35,203 nt of DNA from an uncultured Bacteroidales bacterium (GTDB lineage: Bacteria > Bacteroidota > Bacteroidia > Bacteroidales > Bacteroidaceae). Made by a program: the position numbers and the translations under genes. The notes beneath the pieces are model-generated. The model saw nothing but the letters and a program-made list of their open reading frames with translations. It had not been told where the DNA came from and searched no databases. The DNA lies in contig CACWFV010000018.1 in the NCBI GenBank assembly GCA_902760315.1, forward strand, positions 1-35,203, written 5' to 3'. Positions 18,606-26,010 of the stretch are shown here, one piece after another; the first letter of the stretch is position 1, and each line of letters begins with the position of its first letter.

Positions 18606-18613
18606 CAAAGATA
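18606..18613 (-). promoter_or_regulatory. -7 box of the CotH operon
   Basis: On the minus strand TATCTTTG (18613-18606) ends four bases before the ATG at 18601. The -33 position reads AATG (18637-18634) rather than TTTG. If used, the transcript would be essentially leaderless. Confidence 0.45.
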
Positions 18614-18717
18614 GAAAATTTTTTTCGTTTCTTCATTCTTTCTTCTTATTTTTTCGTAACTTTGCCAATAAATTGGCGAACTTACTCGGTCTCGGCATAA
18701 AAAATAAATGAATTTAT

Positions 18718-18748
18718 TTTGTTCTGCACTCGACTTTTCGTAACTTTG
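18718..18748 (+). promoter_or_regulatory. Promoter of the MurU-like gene and guaA
   Basis: TTTG (18718-18721), 19 nt and TAACTTTG (18741-18748) match the consensus. The ATG follows at 18767. guaA starts 9 bp after this gene and probably shares the promoter. Confidence 0.8.
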
Positions 18749-18766
18749 CAAACTGAAAAAAAGAAT

Positions 18767-19519
18767 ATGAGACAAGCAATGATTCTGGCGGCAGGTCTGG
18801 GTACCCGTCTGAAACCCCTGACCGACACCATGCCCAAAGCACTGGTGCCTGTGGGTGGCACGCCATTGCTCGACCTGATTATTCGCCGGCTGATGCTGCA
18901 GGGCTACGACCGCTTTGTGGTCAATATCCACCACTTTGCCCAGCAGATTGTCGACCATGTCGGCCAGCAAGACTATGCGCCGCTGGTGCACTTCAGCGAC
19001 GAGAGCGACCAACTGCTGGAGACCGGTGGCGCACTGAAGAAGGCCCAGTGCCTGTTTCGTGATGACGAACCCATCCTGATTCATAATGTCGACATCCTCG
19101 ACAATGTTGACTACGCGTGGTTCCGCCGCCAACACCAAGCCGACGAAGACGCCGTTCTCCTGGTCAGTCGCCGCCAGACCAAGCGCTACTTGCTCTTCGA
19201 CAATGCCATGCGGCTGATGGGCTGGAAGAATATAGAGACTGGCGAGGTCAAGTCACCCTATGAGTATGTGCGCCGCACCGGACTGTCGCAGCATGGCGAG
19301 GCTCTCAACATGTTTGCCTTTTCTGGTATCCACTCCTTCTCGCCGCGCCTCTTTCCGCTCATGGACCGTTTTCCCGACCGCTTCCCCATCATCGACTTCT
19401 ACCTCTCCGTCTGCCACCGTGCTCCTATTGTCGGCCTGCTGAAGGAAGACCTTCGCGTGCTGGATGTCGGTAAGGTTGACTCGCTCGAACAAGCAGAAAA
19501 TTTCATCCAATCATTATAA
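18767..19519 (+). CDS. murU: Sugar-1-phosphate nucleotidyltransferase, MurU-like
   Basis: This is a 250-residue NTP-transferase. The N-terminal MILAAGLGTRLKPLTDTMPK is the nucleotide-binding signature. It is followed by KALVPVGGTPLLD, VNIHHF, LLETGGALKKA and the metal-binding HNVDILDN. Size and motifs match MurNAc-1-phosphate uridylyltransferase (MurU) of the cell-wall recycling shortcut. Mannose-1-phosphate guanylyltransferase-like enzymes are the main alternative. The kinase that would make MurNAc-1-P (AmgK type) is encoded at 12176-13708, supporting MurU. The start at 18767 is preferred because the earlier in-frame start lies in the promoter. Confidence 0.75.
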   Translation: MRQAMILAAGLGTRLKPLTDTMPKALVPVGGTPLLDLIIRRLMLQGYDRFVVNIHHFAQQIVDHVGQQDYAPLVHFSDESDQLLETGGALKKAQCLFRDDEPILIHNVDILDNVDYAWFRRQHQADEDAVLLVSRRQTKRYLLFDNAMRLMGWKNIETGEVKSPYEYVRRTGLSQHGEALNMFAFSGIHSFSPRLFPLMDRFPDRFPIIDFYLSVCHRAPIVGLLKEDLRVLDVGKVDSLEQAENFIQSL

Positions 19520-19528
19520 TCAATAATC

Positions 19529-21103
19529 ATGCAAAAGATTATCATTTTAGACTTCGGCTCGCAGACCACGCAGCTCATTGGCCGCAGAGTGCGCGAACTG
19601 GACACCTTCTGTGAGATCTTGCCCTACAACAAGTACCCGGAGGACGACAGCGACGTCATTGGCGTCATCCTCAGCGGTTCGCCCTACTCGGTCCACGACC
19701 CTGAGGCGTTCAAGGTAGACCTCACGCGCTTCGTCGGGCGCCTGCCGGTGCTCGGCATCTGCTATGGTGCACAGTTCATTTCCCACACCCTGGGCGGCAA
19801 GGTCGAGAAAACCGACTCCCGCGAGTACGGACGTGCCAACCTGGAGACCATCGACCTCACCAATCCGCTCTTCAAGGGCTTTGACCGGGGCTCGCAGGTC
19901 TGGATGTCGCATGGCGACACCATCACCCGCATTCCCGACGGCTTCCAGGTCATCGGCTCTACCAAGGATGTGCAGAACGCTGCCTTCTGGTGTCCCGGCG
20001 ATAAACTCGTCCATTGTAAATGCTCAAATGGTCAATCAGTCTGGGCCGTCCAGTTCCACCCGGAGGTGTACCACACCCTACAGGGCACCCAGCTGCTGAA
20101 GAACTTCGTCGTCGACATCTGTGGCTCTCGCCAGGAGTGGAGTGCCGCCTCGTTTGTCGACACCACCGTGGCCGAACTGAAGGCTCAGCTGGGCCAGGAC
20201 CGCGTCATCCTCGGACTCTCCGGCGGTGTAGACTCCAGCGTGGCTGCCGTCCTGCTCAACAAGGCCATCGGCAACCGACTGACCTGTATCTTCGTAGACC
20301 ACGGCATGCTGCGCAAGAACGAGTTCCAACAGGTCATGGACGACTACCGCGTCCTGGGACTGAACGTTATCGGCGTCGATGCCTCCGAGAAGTTCTTTGC
20401 CGACCTTGCCGGCGTCACCGAACCTGAGCAGAAGCGCAAAATCATTGGCCGCGACTTCGTCGAGGTGTTCAATCAGGAGGCCAAGAAGATTACCGATGCC
20501 CGCTGGCTGGCTCAGGGCACCATCTACCCAGACCGCATTGAGTCGCTCAACATCACGGGTAAGGTCATCAAGAGCCACCACAACGTGGGCGGACTGCCCA
20601 AGGAGATGCACCTGCAGCTGTGCGAACCGCTGAAGTGGCTCTTCAAGGACGAGGTGCGCCGCGTGGGACGCCAGTTGCAGATGCCTGAGCACCTCATCAC
20701 GCGTCACCCCTTCCCCGGCCCTGGTCTGGCCGTGCGCATCCTGGGCGACATCACCCGCGAGAAGGTGCGCATCCTGCAGGATGCCGACGACATCTACATC
20801 CGCGGACTCCGCGAGTATGTCGACACCGATGGCGAGACCTTATATAATAAGGTGTGGCAGGCTGGTGCCGTCCTCCTCTCCACCGTCCGTTCCGTGGGCG
20901 TCATGGGCGATGAGCGCACCTACGAGAATCCCGTAGCCCTGCGTGCCGTCACCTCTACCGACGCCATGACAGCCGACTGGGCCCACCTGCCCTACGACTT
21001 CCTGGCCAAGGTCAGCAACGAGATTATCAACAAGGTGCGCGGTGTCAACCGTGTCTGCTACGACATCTCGTCAAAGCCACCCGCAACCATCGAGTGGGAG
21101 TAA
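19529..21103 (+). CDS. guaA: GMP synthase (glutamine-hydrolysing)
   Basis: This enzyme converts XMP to GMP using glutamine and ATP. The 524-residue protein has a class I glutamine amidotransferase domain ([20 protein letters not shown]; nucleophile Cys in LGICYGAQ; His/Glu in [10 protein letters not shown]). An ATP-pyrophosphatase domain with PP-loop [16 protein letters not shown] follows, then the dimerization domain ending KPPATIEWE. All catalytic residues seen are present. The last 12 bases of the gene are the attachment core of the integrated element, so the protein is left intact. The original terminator has been displaced 13.9 kb away (35046) and is replaced by hairpins of the element at 21108-21168. 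Confidence 0.97.
   Translation: MQKIIILDFGSQTTQLIGRRVRELDTFCEILPYNKYPEDDSDVIGVILSGSPYSVHDPEAFKVDLTRFVGRLPVLGICYGAQFISHTLGGKVEKTDSREYGRANLETIDLTNPLFKGFDRGSQVWMSHGDTITRIPDGFQVIGSTKDVQNAAFWCPGDKLVHCKCSNGQSVWAVQFHPEVYHTLQGTQLLKNFVVDICGSRQEWSAASFVDTTVAELKAQLGQDRVILGLSGGVDSSVAAVLLNKAIGNRLTCIFVDHGMLRKNEFQQVMDDYRVLGLNVIGVDASEKFFADLAGVTEPEQKRKIIGRDFVEVFNQEAKKITDARWLAQGTIYPDRIESLNITGKVIKSHHNVGGLPKEMHLQLCEPLKWLFKDEVRRVGRQLQMPEHLITRHPFPGPGLAVRILGDITREKVRILQDADDIYIRGLREYVDTDGETLYNKVWQAGAVLLSTVRSVGVMGDERTYENPVALRAVTSTDAMTADWAHLPYDFLAKVSNEIINKVRGVNRVCYDISSKPPATIEWE
21092..21103. repeat. attL core of the guaA-integrated element
   Basis: GAGTGGGAGTAA, encoding Glu-Trp-Glu-stop of guaA, recurs at 34998-35009. 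Flanking bases differ at the two sites (ATC before and AAATAG after here). The repeat sits beside a tyrosine integrase gene, as expected for site-specific integration into a gene 3' end. Confidence 0.85.
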
Positions 21104-21107
21104 AAAT

Positions 21108-21128
21108 AGGGCTTTTTCAGCCCTTTTC
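21108..21128 (+). terminator. Hairpin after guaA, element side (first)
   Basis: AGGGCT/AGCCCT with loop TTTTC, followed by TTTTC. It lies five bases beyond the attL core, so it belongs to the element. It probably terminates guaA transcripts before they enter the island. Confidence 0.65.
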
Positions 21129-21142
21129 TAATGATTCATTGA

Positions 21143-21168
21143 GCCTCAAACTTCGGTTTGGGGCTTTT
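21143..21168 (+). terminator. Hairpin after guaA, element side (second)
   Basis: A 9-bp stem GCCTCAAAC/GTTTGGGGC with a TTCG tetraloop and one G-T pair, followed by TTTT. This is a second terminator in series, insulating guaA from the integrase gene. Confidence 0.75.
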
Positions 21169-21238
21169 CATTTACCTTGATTTTCAGTATTTTACACCGT
21201 TATTTAAAACAAATTTGCAAGAATCTTAATTTTTGTAA

Positions 21239-21263
21239 TTTGACACCACTATTTGACACCACT
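21239..21263. repeat. Left paired arm-type repeats TTTGACACCACT
   Basis: Two exact copies at 21239-21250 and 21252-21263, 13 bp start to start, in direct orientation. The identical pair with the same spacing occurs at 34889-34913. This fits binding sites for the integrase N-terminal arm domain. The pair ends 13 bp before the integrase -33 box, so binding could also repress the integrase promoter. Confidence 0.75.
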
Positions 21264-21276
21264 GCGTAAATTCCAA

Positions 21277-21308
21277 TTTGGCTAATCCAATTTTTTTTCG
21301 TACATTTG
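21277..21308 (+). promoter_or_regulatory. Integrase promoter
   Basis: TTTG (21277-21280), 20 nt and TACATTTG (21301-21308) match the consensus exactly, giving a leader of about 85 nt before the ATG at 21398. Confidence 0.8.
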
Positions 21309-21397
21309 CATCAGAAGCAGCTTCAATAAAAGTAGGTAGTAATCTCTATAGGATATGATTCTAGACAATAGCCGAAAGAGGATAAAAAAGAAAAAAT

Positions 21398-22771
21398 ATG
21401 ATTGAGAACGAAATTAATATTGGTAACAAGTTCAAGATGAGAGTGAACTTCAACCTAATCAAGAAGGGTAGAGAGGACGAGAAAAGGCAGATATGGCTAA
21501 CCACTACTATTAATAAGGAACGTGCGAGGGTATATACTGGCCTACGTATCGAACAATGTTTTTGGGTTCAGAAGTCTCGAACTGAAATTGGTGAACGAGC
21601 ACTCGAAGATGGTAACTTTTCCGTTATTCAGAAGAAAGAGAATATTCGGATAAACAATGAACTCCGAAAAATCTTGGGCTATTGTAAGGATTATGCTGCC
21701 GTAGTTTCAGAATCTGACCTTATGACGGAATCGCTGCAATATTCAAAAGAGAGCTTCGAGAAGTTCATGGGTGACAAGATTAGGGGCAAGGAAGCAGCAA
21801 TTCGCAAAAGTGCCGAAGAGTTTATCAAGGACTATATCAAGCGCAAAGCCTCGATGGTCAACAAACAGACTAAACGGACACTTAGTAGTGGCACAGTCTA
21901 TAATCATAAAAACGCATTACAACGCTTGCAGAAGTATTGTAGAGAGAAGCACAAGAAGATAGTCTGGGAACTGTTTAATAGACGCTTTGAGGAATCCTTC
22001 ATAGCATGGATGAATGAGCAAGGCTTTGCTGCCAACACAATAGCAAGTCAGTTTAGCATAATGAAAGTGTGGCTCACGGATGCTGAAATTGAAGGGCTTA
22101 TAACTGACAAGTATTTCCACAAGTACCCAACAAAAGCCCACGATGTCGATAACATATACCTTACCGAAGAAGAGATTCAGAGACTGTATGACATTGACTT
22201 TACAAATGAAGAGGTAAAGAAGCAGATAGACCCCAAGAGCAATATAGAGCAGACAAGAGACTTGTTTGTCATAGCATGTTGGACTGGGTTAAGATACGGT
22301 GATTGGCATGACCTATCTAAGTCTCAGATAACGAAGGAAAGAATCAACATGACAACTCATAAGACCATGAAGGAAGTGACAATTCCGATTCATCCGATGG
22401 TGAAGGAGATAATAAAAAAGTATAATGGAAAGTTGCCGAAGAGTCTTGATAAGTCCAAGACAATTGTTCAAATACAGAAATGCGGCGAACTCGCACATAT
22501 AAATGCGCCAACTGTTTTGCATAGGATTAGGGGTGGTGAAGAAATCACAATCATTGAACCTAAATTTAAGTTCATAACCAATCATACTGCAAGGCGTACA
22601 TTCTGTACCAATATGTATCTACGAAAGATTCCAACCAAGGCTATCATGGATATTTCTGGACATACGACCGAGTCAAATTTCTTCAAGTATATAAAGATTA
22701 GTACACAACAGAGTGCCGAACAATTAGAATCTAGTTTTAGGGAGAAGGAGATAAATACTAAGGAAGGCTAG
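21398..22771 (+). CDS. Tyrosine site-specific recombinase (integrase)
   Basis: This is a 457-residue integrase of the Bacteroidetes type. An N-terminal arm-DNA-binding region (~1-100) is followed by a SAM-like core-binding domain (~120-220) and the catalytic domain. Catalytic residues are visible: Arg in WTGLRYGDWHDL, Lys in THKTMKEVTIPI, His-x-x-Arg in NHTARRTF, His in ISGHTTESNF and the nucleophile Tyr in FFKYIKIS. It is the gene nearest attL and reads into the island, the usual place for the enzyme that excises and integrates the element. A strong terminator follows at 22861. The first ATG gives a full-length arm domain. Confidence 0.92.
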   Translation: MIENEINIGNKFKMRVNFNLIKKGREDEKRQIWLTTTINKERARVYTGLRIEQCFWVQKSRTEIGERALEDGNFSVIQKKENIRINNELRKILGYCKDYAAVVSESDLMTESLQYSKESFEKFMGDKIRGKEAAIRKSAEEFIKDYIKRKASMVNKQTKRTLSSGTVYNHKNALQRLQKYCREKHKKIVWELFNRRFEESFIAWMNEQGFAANTIASQFSIMKVWLTDAEIEGLITDKYFHKYPTKAHDVDNIYLTEEEIQRLYDIDFTNEEVKKQIDPKSNIEQTRDLFVIACWTGLRYGDWHDLSKSQITKERINMTTHKTMKEVTIPIHPMVKEIIKKYNGKLPKSLDKSKTIVQIQKCGELAHINAPTVLHRIRGGEEITIIEPKFKFITNHTARRTFCTNMYLRKIPTKAIMDISGHTTESNFFKYIKISTQQSAEQLESSFREKEINTKEG

Positions 22772-22860
22772 TAGATTACTTTTGTTCGTGATGTTACCTG
22801 ATGCGAAAATCCATGAATTGAGAAAGTCAAATATTCAACAAACAGAAGAAAAAATACTGG

Positions 22861-22901
22861 GGGGGACCAATTTTGAACAATTCAAGAGGTCCCCCTTTTT
22901 T
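22861..22901 (+). terminator. Strong terminator after the integrase
   Basis: An 8-bp stem GGGGGACC/GGTCCCCC (22861-22868 and 22888-22895) is followed by a run of seven T. The 77-codon ORF across this site is therefore not credible. Confidence 0.85.
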
Positions 22902-22999
22902 ATTGCCAATCGTATGAGGTCTGGAAACCACATTTCCAGTCATTCTGAGCCATTTTCTAGTAAGATGTGGGCAACTATTCACCTTGAGCATCCAAGAGA

Positions 23000-24001
23000 C
23001 TACAGTGAGCCATGATTATGCACTCGTAGGTAATCGGACAGTTCCATTTCAGTTGGAATAAGTTTGTTTTTCTTTGCCTTCAATGCAGTGCCCACCGTTT
23101 TGTTCATTCTCTCCAAGACGGTTGAACTAGTATAATCATGGCTTTCAAGGTACTCTTCGCCAATCTGTTTTATACGATTCTTGATGATATTAAATTGTGC
23201 TAGCGTTTGAACACTCTCAAGTTGCTCTAGATATGGATTTATGACTAGAAGCCACTGTTTGAATTGTTCATCCTCAGTTTGTATCACCTTTTCTTCTACC
23301 GCTATTGATTCATCCTCAGTTGAAGCACATATTTGTTCAAAGTCAGTTGAATCTTCAATTGGTGACGATGTTAAGGATTTCGCAAAGCTGTCCTCACTTT
23401 CAAGTTCCTTGGTACTATCAGTTTCTTCTAATATATTATTAAAAAAATTATTATTTAATATATTATTATTTAATTCTATATCTTTATCTAATTCTTTATC
23501 TATATCTGTATCTGTACTGCAATTTAGACCTTCAATTACTGCAATTTTCTCAACTAGTATTTTTACAGTATTCTCAAGTTCCTTGATTCTATTGGACATT
23601 TCAGCAAGTTTTACACTGCAATTATCACTGCAATTTGCAGTATTGGTTTTGCAGTAATCACCAATCAGTTTTTCATTAATACGGTACTCAGATGCTCCAG
23701 TACCTCTAGACCCCTTTTTCCTATCAATGAAGCCTAGCATTTCAAGTTTTCTTGTGGCAGCAATCAAGGTGTGTTCACTCTTAATGTCGCAATCATCGCA
23801 CAAGTCCTTATTTGAGCGGTAGAAGTAGCCATCCTTTTTTGCTATCTCAAGACCGCTATAAACGCATAATTGACCTAGTACAACCTTCTGTTTACTGGTT
23901 AGTTCTTTCGTTTCCTTCACGCTAGATGGCAGTACCTCTAGCAATTCCTCATTTGTGTATTTTTCCATAACTCTTTGGTTTTGTGTAATTATTTTCTTCA
24001 T
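23000..24001 (-). CDS. Winged-helix DNA-binding protein with coiled coil, possible replication or regulatory protein
   Basis: This is a ~333-residue protein. Residues ~30-115 (LTSKQKVVLGQLCVYSG ... SNKDLCDDCDIKSEHTLIAATRKLEMLGFIDRKKG) have a winged-helix pattern. A short coiled coil follows (VKLAEMSNRIKELENTVKILVEKIAVIE), then a low-complexity Asp/Asn linker and a polar C-terminal region. N-terminal domains like this occur in plasmid replication initiators and in regulators on Bacteroidetes mobile elements. I cannot tell which. The ATG at 24001 is directly abutted by an interleaved inverted repeat that could fold as an RNA pseudoknot. Four ACTGCAATT copies lie inside the coding region. Confidence 0.65.
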   Translation of the reverse strand: MKKIITQNQRVMEKYTNEELLEVLPSSVKETKELTSKQKVVLGQLCVYSGLEIAKKDGYFYRSNKDLCDDCDIKSEHTLIAATRKLEMLGFIDRKKGSRGTGASEYRINEKLIGDYCKTNTANCSDNCSVKLAEMSNRIKELENTVKILVEKIAVIEGLNCSTDTDIDKELDKDIELNNNILNNNFFNNILEETDSTKELESEDSFAKSLTSSPIEDSTDFEQICASTEDESIAVEEKVIQTEDEQFKQWLLVINPYLEQLESVQTLAQFNIIKNRIKQIGEEYLESHDYTSSTVLERMNKTVGTALKAKKNKLIPTEMELSDYLRVHNHGSL

Positions 24002-24064
24002 CAAGTGGTTTTTCTAAATGAAGGTTGGAAGGACACAAAACCACTTGAAGAAACCTTCCAACCT
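24002..24064. promoter_or_regulatory. Interleaved inverted repeats, possible pseudoknot, abutting a start codon
   Basis: CAAGTGGTTTT (24002-24012) pairs with AAAACCACTTG (24037-24047). AGGTTGGAAGG (24022-24032) pairs with CCTTCCAACCT (24054-24064). Both stems are perfect 11-bp matches and are interleaved in a-b-a'-b' order with spacers of 9, 4 and 6 nt, the layout of an H-type pseudoknot. On the minus strand the 3' arm of stem a ends immediately before the ATG of the winged-helix gene. Translational autoregulation is one reading, a DNA operator or origin another. Confidence 0.6.
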
Positions 24065-24148
24065 ATGTGATAGAACAACGCTATCATATAAAATATAATG
24101 TCGATAATGGAAAAATCAAGTCCTAGACCAAACTTTTTTTTCATTGAC

Positions 24149-24203
24149 TATATTTATTGGTATATGAATTGAAGTCATACCAAGTCATACTATAATAAAT
24201 ATA
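24149..24203. repeat. Inverted and direct repeats between divergent genes
   Basis: TATATTTATT (24149-24158) is inverted at 24194-24203. Inside are GGTAT (24159-24163)/ATACC (24177-24181) and two adjacent AAGTCATAC copies (24172 and 24182, 10-bp period). The cluster lies between the winged-helix gene and the divergent gene at 24225 and may be an operator or origin region. Confidence 0.45.
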
Positions 24204-24224
24204 ACTAAATCACAAAAAAGTAAC

Positions 24225-24536
24225 ATGGATAACATAAATGTTAATCAACAGCAGAAAAAGCCAAGAAAGGACGTGAGCGGTTGCCATAATCCTTTCTATG
24301 GACATAGGCATAGTGAAGCCTCAAAAAATAAAATGAGTCAAGCCGCCACCTTGAGAAACCAACAGTATAGGGATGCACTGAGGAATCAGCACCATGTGAG
24401 CATGGATGAGTTTCTAGCCGCCAATCCCTCAGTTAAGGAGTATATCAAGGTTTTGGCAAGCCAAGTAATAAAAGAAGAAATAGATAAAATGATATGGAAA
24501 AAGCAGCACAGCCAAAGAATACAAATCCCACTATAG
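24225..24536 (+). CDS. Small protein with a NUMOD3-like motif
   Basis: This encodes 103 residues. NPFYGHRHSEASKNKMSQA (residues ~22-40) resembles NUMOD3, a DNA-binding module found next to homing nucleases (NPxYGxxHSEExKxK). No GIY-YIG or HNH nuclease residues are visible, so this would be a stand-alone DNA-binding fragment. The C-terminal half is helical and charged. It starts 20 bp after a repeat cluster and overlaps the next gene by 43 bp. The function is unknown, and the NUMOD3 similarity is by eye. Confidence 0.55.
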   Translation: MDNINVNQQQKKPRKDVSGCHNPFYGHRHSEASKNKMSQAATLRNQQYRDALRNQHHVSMDEFLAANPSVKEYIKVLASQVIKEEIDKMIWKKQHSQRIQIPL

Positions 24537-24802
24537 CAAACATTAAGAAAAAGTTGGGGCTAGATAAGATTCCAGTCATTCACCCACCCATCAAGATTAA
24601 GAAGGATGATAATCACCTCTACAAAGTGGCTGGATTCTTCTACCCACTGAAACCAGAGACCATAGAAAGGCTCAAGATACCACCTCAGAAGATTCTATAT
24701 GAGGTTGATAGGGAACAGTGGCATCGAGAACAAGATGAAGCAAAGGAAAAACAAGATGAAACCATAGACCAAGAACTGTACCCTTGGGGATATGAAAGAT
24801 AA
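24494..24802 (+). CDS. Hypothetical protein
   Basis: This encodes 102 residues: Pro/Lys-rich in the middle (IPVIHPPIKIKKDDNHLYKVAGFFYPLKPETIERLK) and a charged C-terminal tail (REQWHREQDEAKEKQDE). There is no membrane segment and no motif I recognise. It starts inside the end of the preceding gene, with AAGAAGAAATAG about 10 bases upstream as a possible ribosome-binding site. A terminator follows at 24853, so it is probably the last gene of a two-gene unit. Confidence 0.5.
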   Translation: MEKAAQPKNTNPTIANIKKKLGLDKIPVIHPPIKIKKDDNHLYKVAGFFYPLKPETIERLKIPPQKILYEVDREQWHREQDEAKEKQDETIDQELYPWGYER

Positions 24803-24852
24803 AATACTGCAAAATATAATAATTCAAAACTATCAACTTTTGCACGTTTACT

Positions 24853-24878
24853 GGAGGCTCATTGTAGCCTCCTTTTTT
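24853..24878 (+). terminator. Intrinsic terminator
   Basis: GGAGGCT (24853-24859)/AGCCTCC (24866-24872) with a six-base loop, followed by six T. It ends the two-gene unit upstream. The rest of 24879-25018 holds only a palindrome CCTTTATAAAGG and nothing else recognisable. Confidence 0.8.
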
Positions 24879-25018
24879 GTCGTTTGGTGTCACGCATGGT
24901 ATGGCTTTTTCTGGAGCCACAGCAAGCCTAAAAATACCTTTATAAAGGCAATTCAGACCATTTGAGGGCAGAAAACAAACTGTTTTGTGTCTTTATCCTC
25001 ATTCAAGTTACTGGAATT

Positions 25019-25213
25019 TCAAATCAGACCATCTTTAGCCAATTTTTCCCTCACAGCCTCATTGATGTACCTATTCTTATTCAGACTTGATGCAGACAAA
25101 GCCACATACAAATCATTATCCAACTTGAGTGCCATTGCATGAGTTGAAATCCCCACTGGTTTGCGCCCAGCACCTTCACGTTTACCACCTCTAGTTTTCT
25201 TTATTTCTTCCAT
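25019..25213 (-). CDS. Small ribbon-helix-helix-like DNA-binding protein
   Basis: This is a 64-residue protein. A basic N-terminus (KKTRGGKREGAGRKPVG) is followed by MALKLDNDLYVALSASS and NKNRYINEAVREKLAKDG, the strand-helix-helix pattern of Arc/MetJ-like or plasmid CopG-like proteins. The GGKREGAGRKP head is common on Bacteroidetes mobile elements. I chose the ATG at 25213 because the -7 box TAACTTTG lies at 25239-25232, downstream of the longer alternative start. It is probably a repressor or a plasmid-type accessory factor. A target is not evident. Confidence 0.65.
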   Translation of the reverse strand: MEEIKKTRGGKREGAGRKPVGISTHAMALKLDNDLYVALSASSLNKNRYINEAVREKLAKDGLI

Positions 25214-25231
25214 GTTTTCAGTTTTTGAGTG

Positions 25232-25239
25232 CAAAGTTA
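25232..25239 (-). promoter_or_regulatory. -7 box of the RHH-like gene
   Basis: TAACTTTG on the minus strand (25239-25232), 18 bases upstream of the ATG at 25213. No good TTTG lies at the -33 position. Confidence 0.5.
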
Positions 25240-25335
25240 TGTAAAAGAAACGAGTATATACCCAAATCAAAGTTAAATGATGTTAAGTCGCAGAAAATAA
25301 TGATTAAAGTATATACTGGTTTCAATTATTTTTTG

Positions 25336-25343
25336 TACCTTTG
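25336..25343 (+). promoter_or_regulatory. -7 box ahead of the small-gene cluster
   Basis: TACCTTTG at 25336-25343, 34 bases before the ATG at 25378. The -33 position is poorly conserved. It probably drives the genes from 25378 onward. Confidence 0.5.
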
Positions 25344-25377
25344 CATCAGATAAAGAAACAAATAAATAACAAAAGAT

Positions 25378-25572
25378 ATGGCAAAGACAATAGGAACTTT
25401 CTATTTCGGCAGACACCGCTCAATGTGGGGAATCTGGATGGTCGAGAGCATCAGCAACGGTGTTACAATGTCAGCGTTCATCAAAGACGTAAGAAGCTAC
25501 GAGGATGCAGTAAGAACTACCTATGCACTCAACGGATGGGGTGAGCCTATGAAAATAAATAAGAAGTATTAA
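25378..25572 (+). CDS. Hypothetical small protein
   Basis: This encodes 64 residues, starting MAKTIGTFYFGRHRSMWGIW and continuing GVTMSAFIKDVRSYEDAVRTTYALNGWGEP. It is soluble, with a mixed alpha/beta appearance. A -7 box lies 34 bp upstream, and the next gene starts 24 bp downstream with an AGGAG-like site (ATAGGAG) between, so the genes probably form an operon. An overlapping ORF in another frame (25341-25544) lacks this support. I do not recognise the family. Confidence 0.55.
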   Translation: MAKTIGTFYFGRHRSMWGIWMVESISNGVTMSAFIKDVRSYEDAVRTTYALNGWGEPMKINKKY

Positions 25573-25595
25573 TCATTAATATAGGAGATTGAAAT

Positions 25596-25946
25596 ATGAA
25601 GCAGTTAGTTATTAAAACCAGTGAAGTTGCAAGATACGCAGCAAAGAACGTAGTAGTTAATCACAGTGATATGCTTACAGCCACATCAAAGGCGATTGAG
25701 TTAGCCACCCTCAAGGCTCGCTTAATGAGAGGTGAAATCTGTAAGTGGATATACAAAAAAGTTAATGGGGAAATTCGCCAATGTACTGGAACTTTGTTTG
25801 CAGATTGCGTGAAAAATATGACAGTCGGAGGTCATACACCAAAGAAGTATTTCGGACAGTTCGCATACATCGAAATTTTTTCTGATGGACGAATGGAATG
25901 GAGAAGCATGAGGGAATCAAATTTCATAGGTTGCATTGAGTGCTAG
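25596..25946 (+). CDS. DUF2693-like small protein
   Basis: This encodes 116 residues. An N-terminal helix (SDMLTATSKAIELATLKARLMRG) is followed by a beta-rich part: CKWIYKKVNGEIRQCTGTLF, then KKYFGQFAYIEIF and EWRSMRESNFIG. The pattern YKKVNGExRxxxGTL ... WRSxRxxNxIG is one I associate with DUF2693 (SH3-barrel-like) proteins on Bacteroidetes phages and mobile elements. ATAGGAG upstream of the ATG is a clear ribosome-binding site. The role is unknown. Confidence 0.6.
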   Translation: MKQLVIKTSEVARYAAKNVVVNHSDMLTATSKAIELATLKARLMRGEICKWIYKKVNGEIRQCTGTLFADCVKNMTVGGHTPKKYFGQFAYIEIFSDGRMEWRSMRESNFIGCIEC

Positions 25947-26010
25947 AGGGTATGGGGTTAATTCCCCATTCCTTCTAACATATAAGTTGAACAAATAACA
26001 TATAAGCAGT

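Noticed and set aside
18602-19138. N-terminal extension of CotH paralog 2
   Set aside because: It is antisense to the nucleotidyltransferase gene and precedes a good signal peptide at 18601.
22782-23015. 77-codon ORF after the integrase
   Set aside because: It runs straight through a strong intrinsic terminator (22861-22901) and has no recognisable features.
25341-25544. 67-codon ORF overlapping the small gene at 25378
   Set aside because: It is in another frame, begins at the -7 box and has no ribosome-binding site. The ORF from 25378 fits the operon spacing better.
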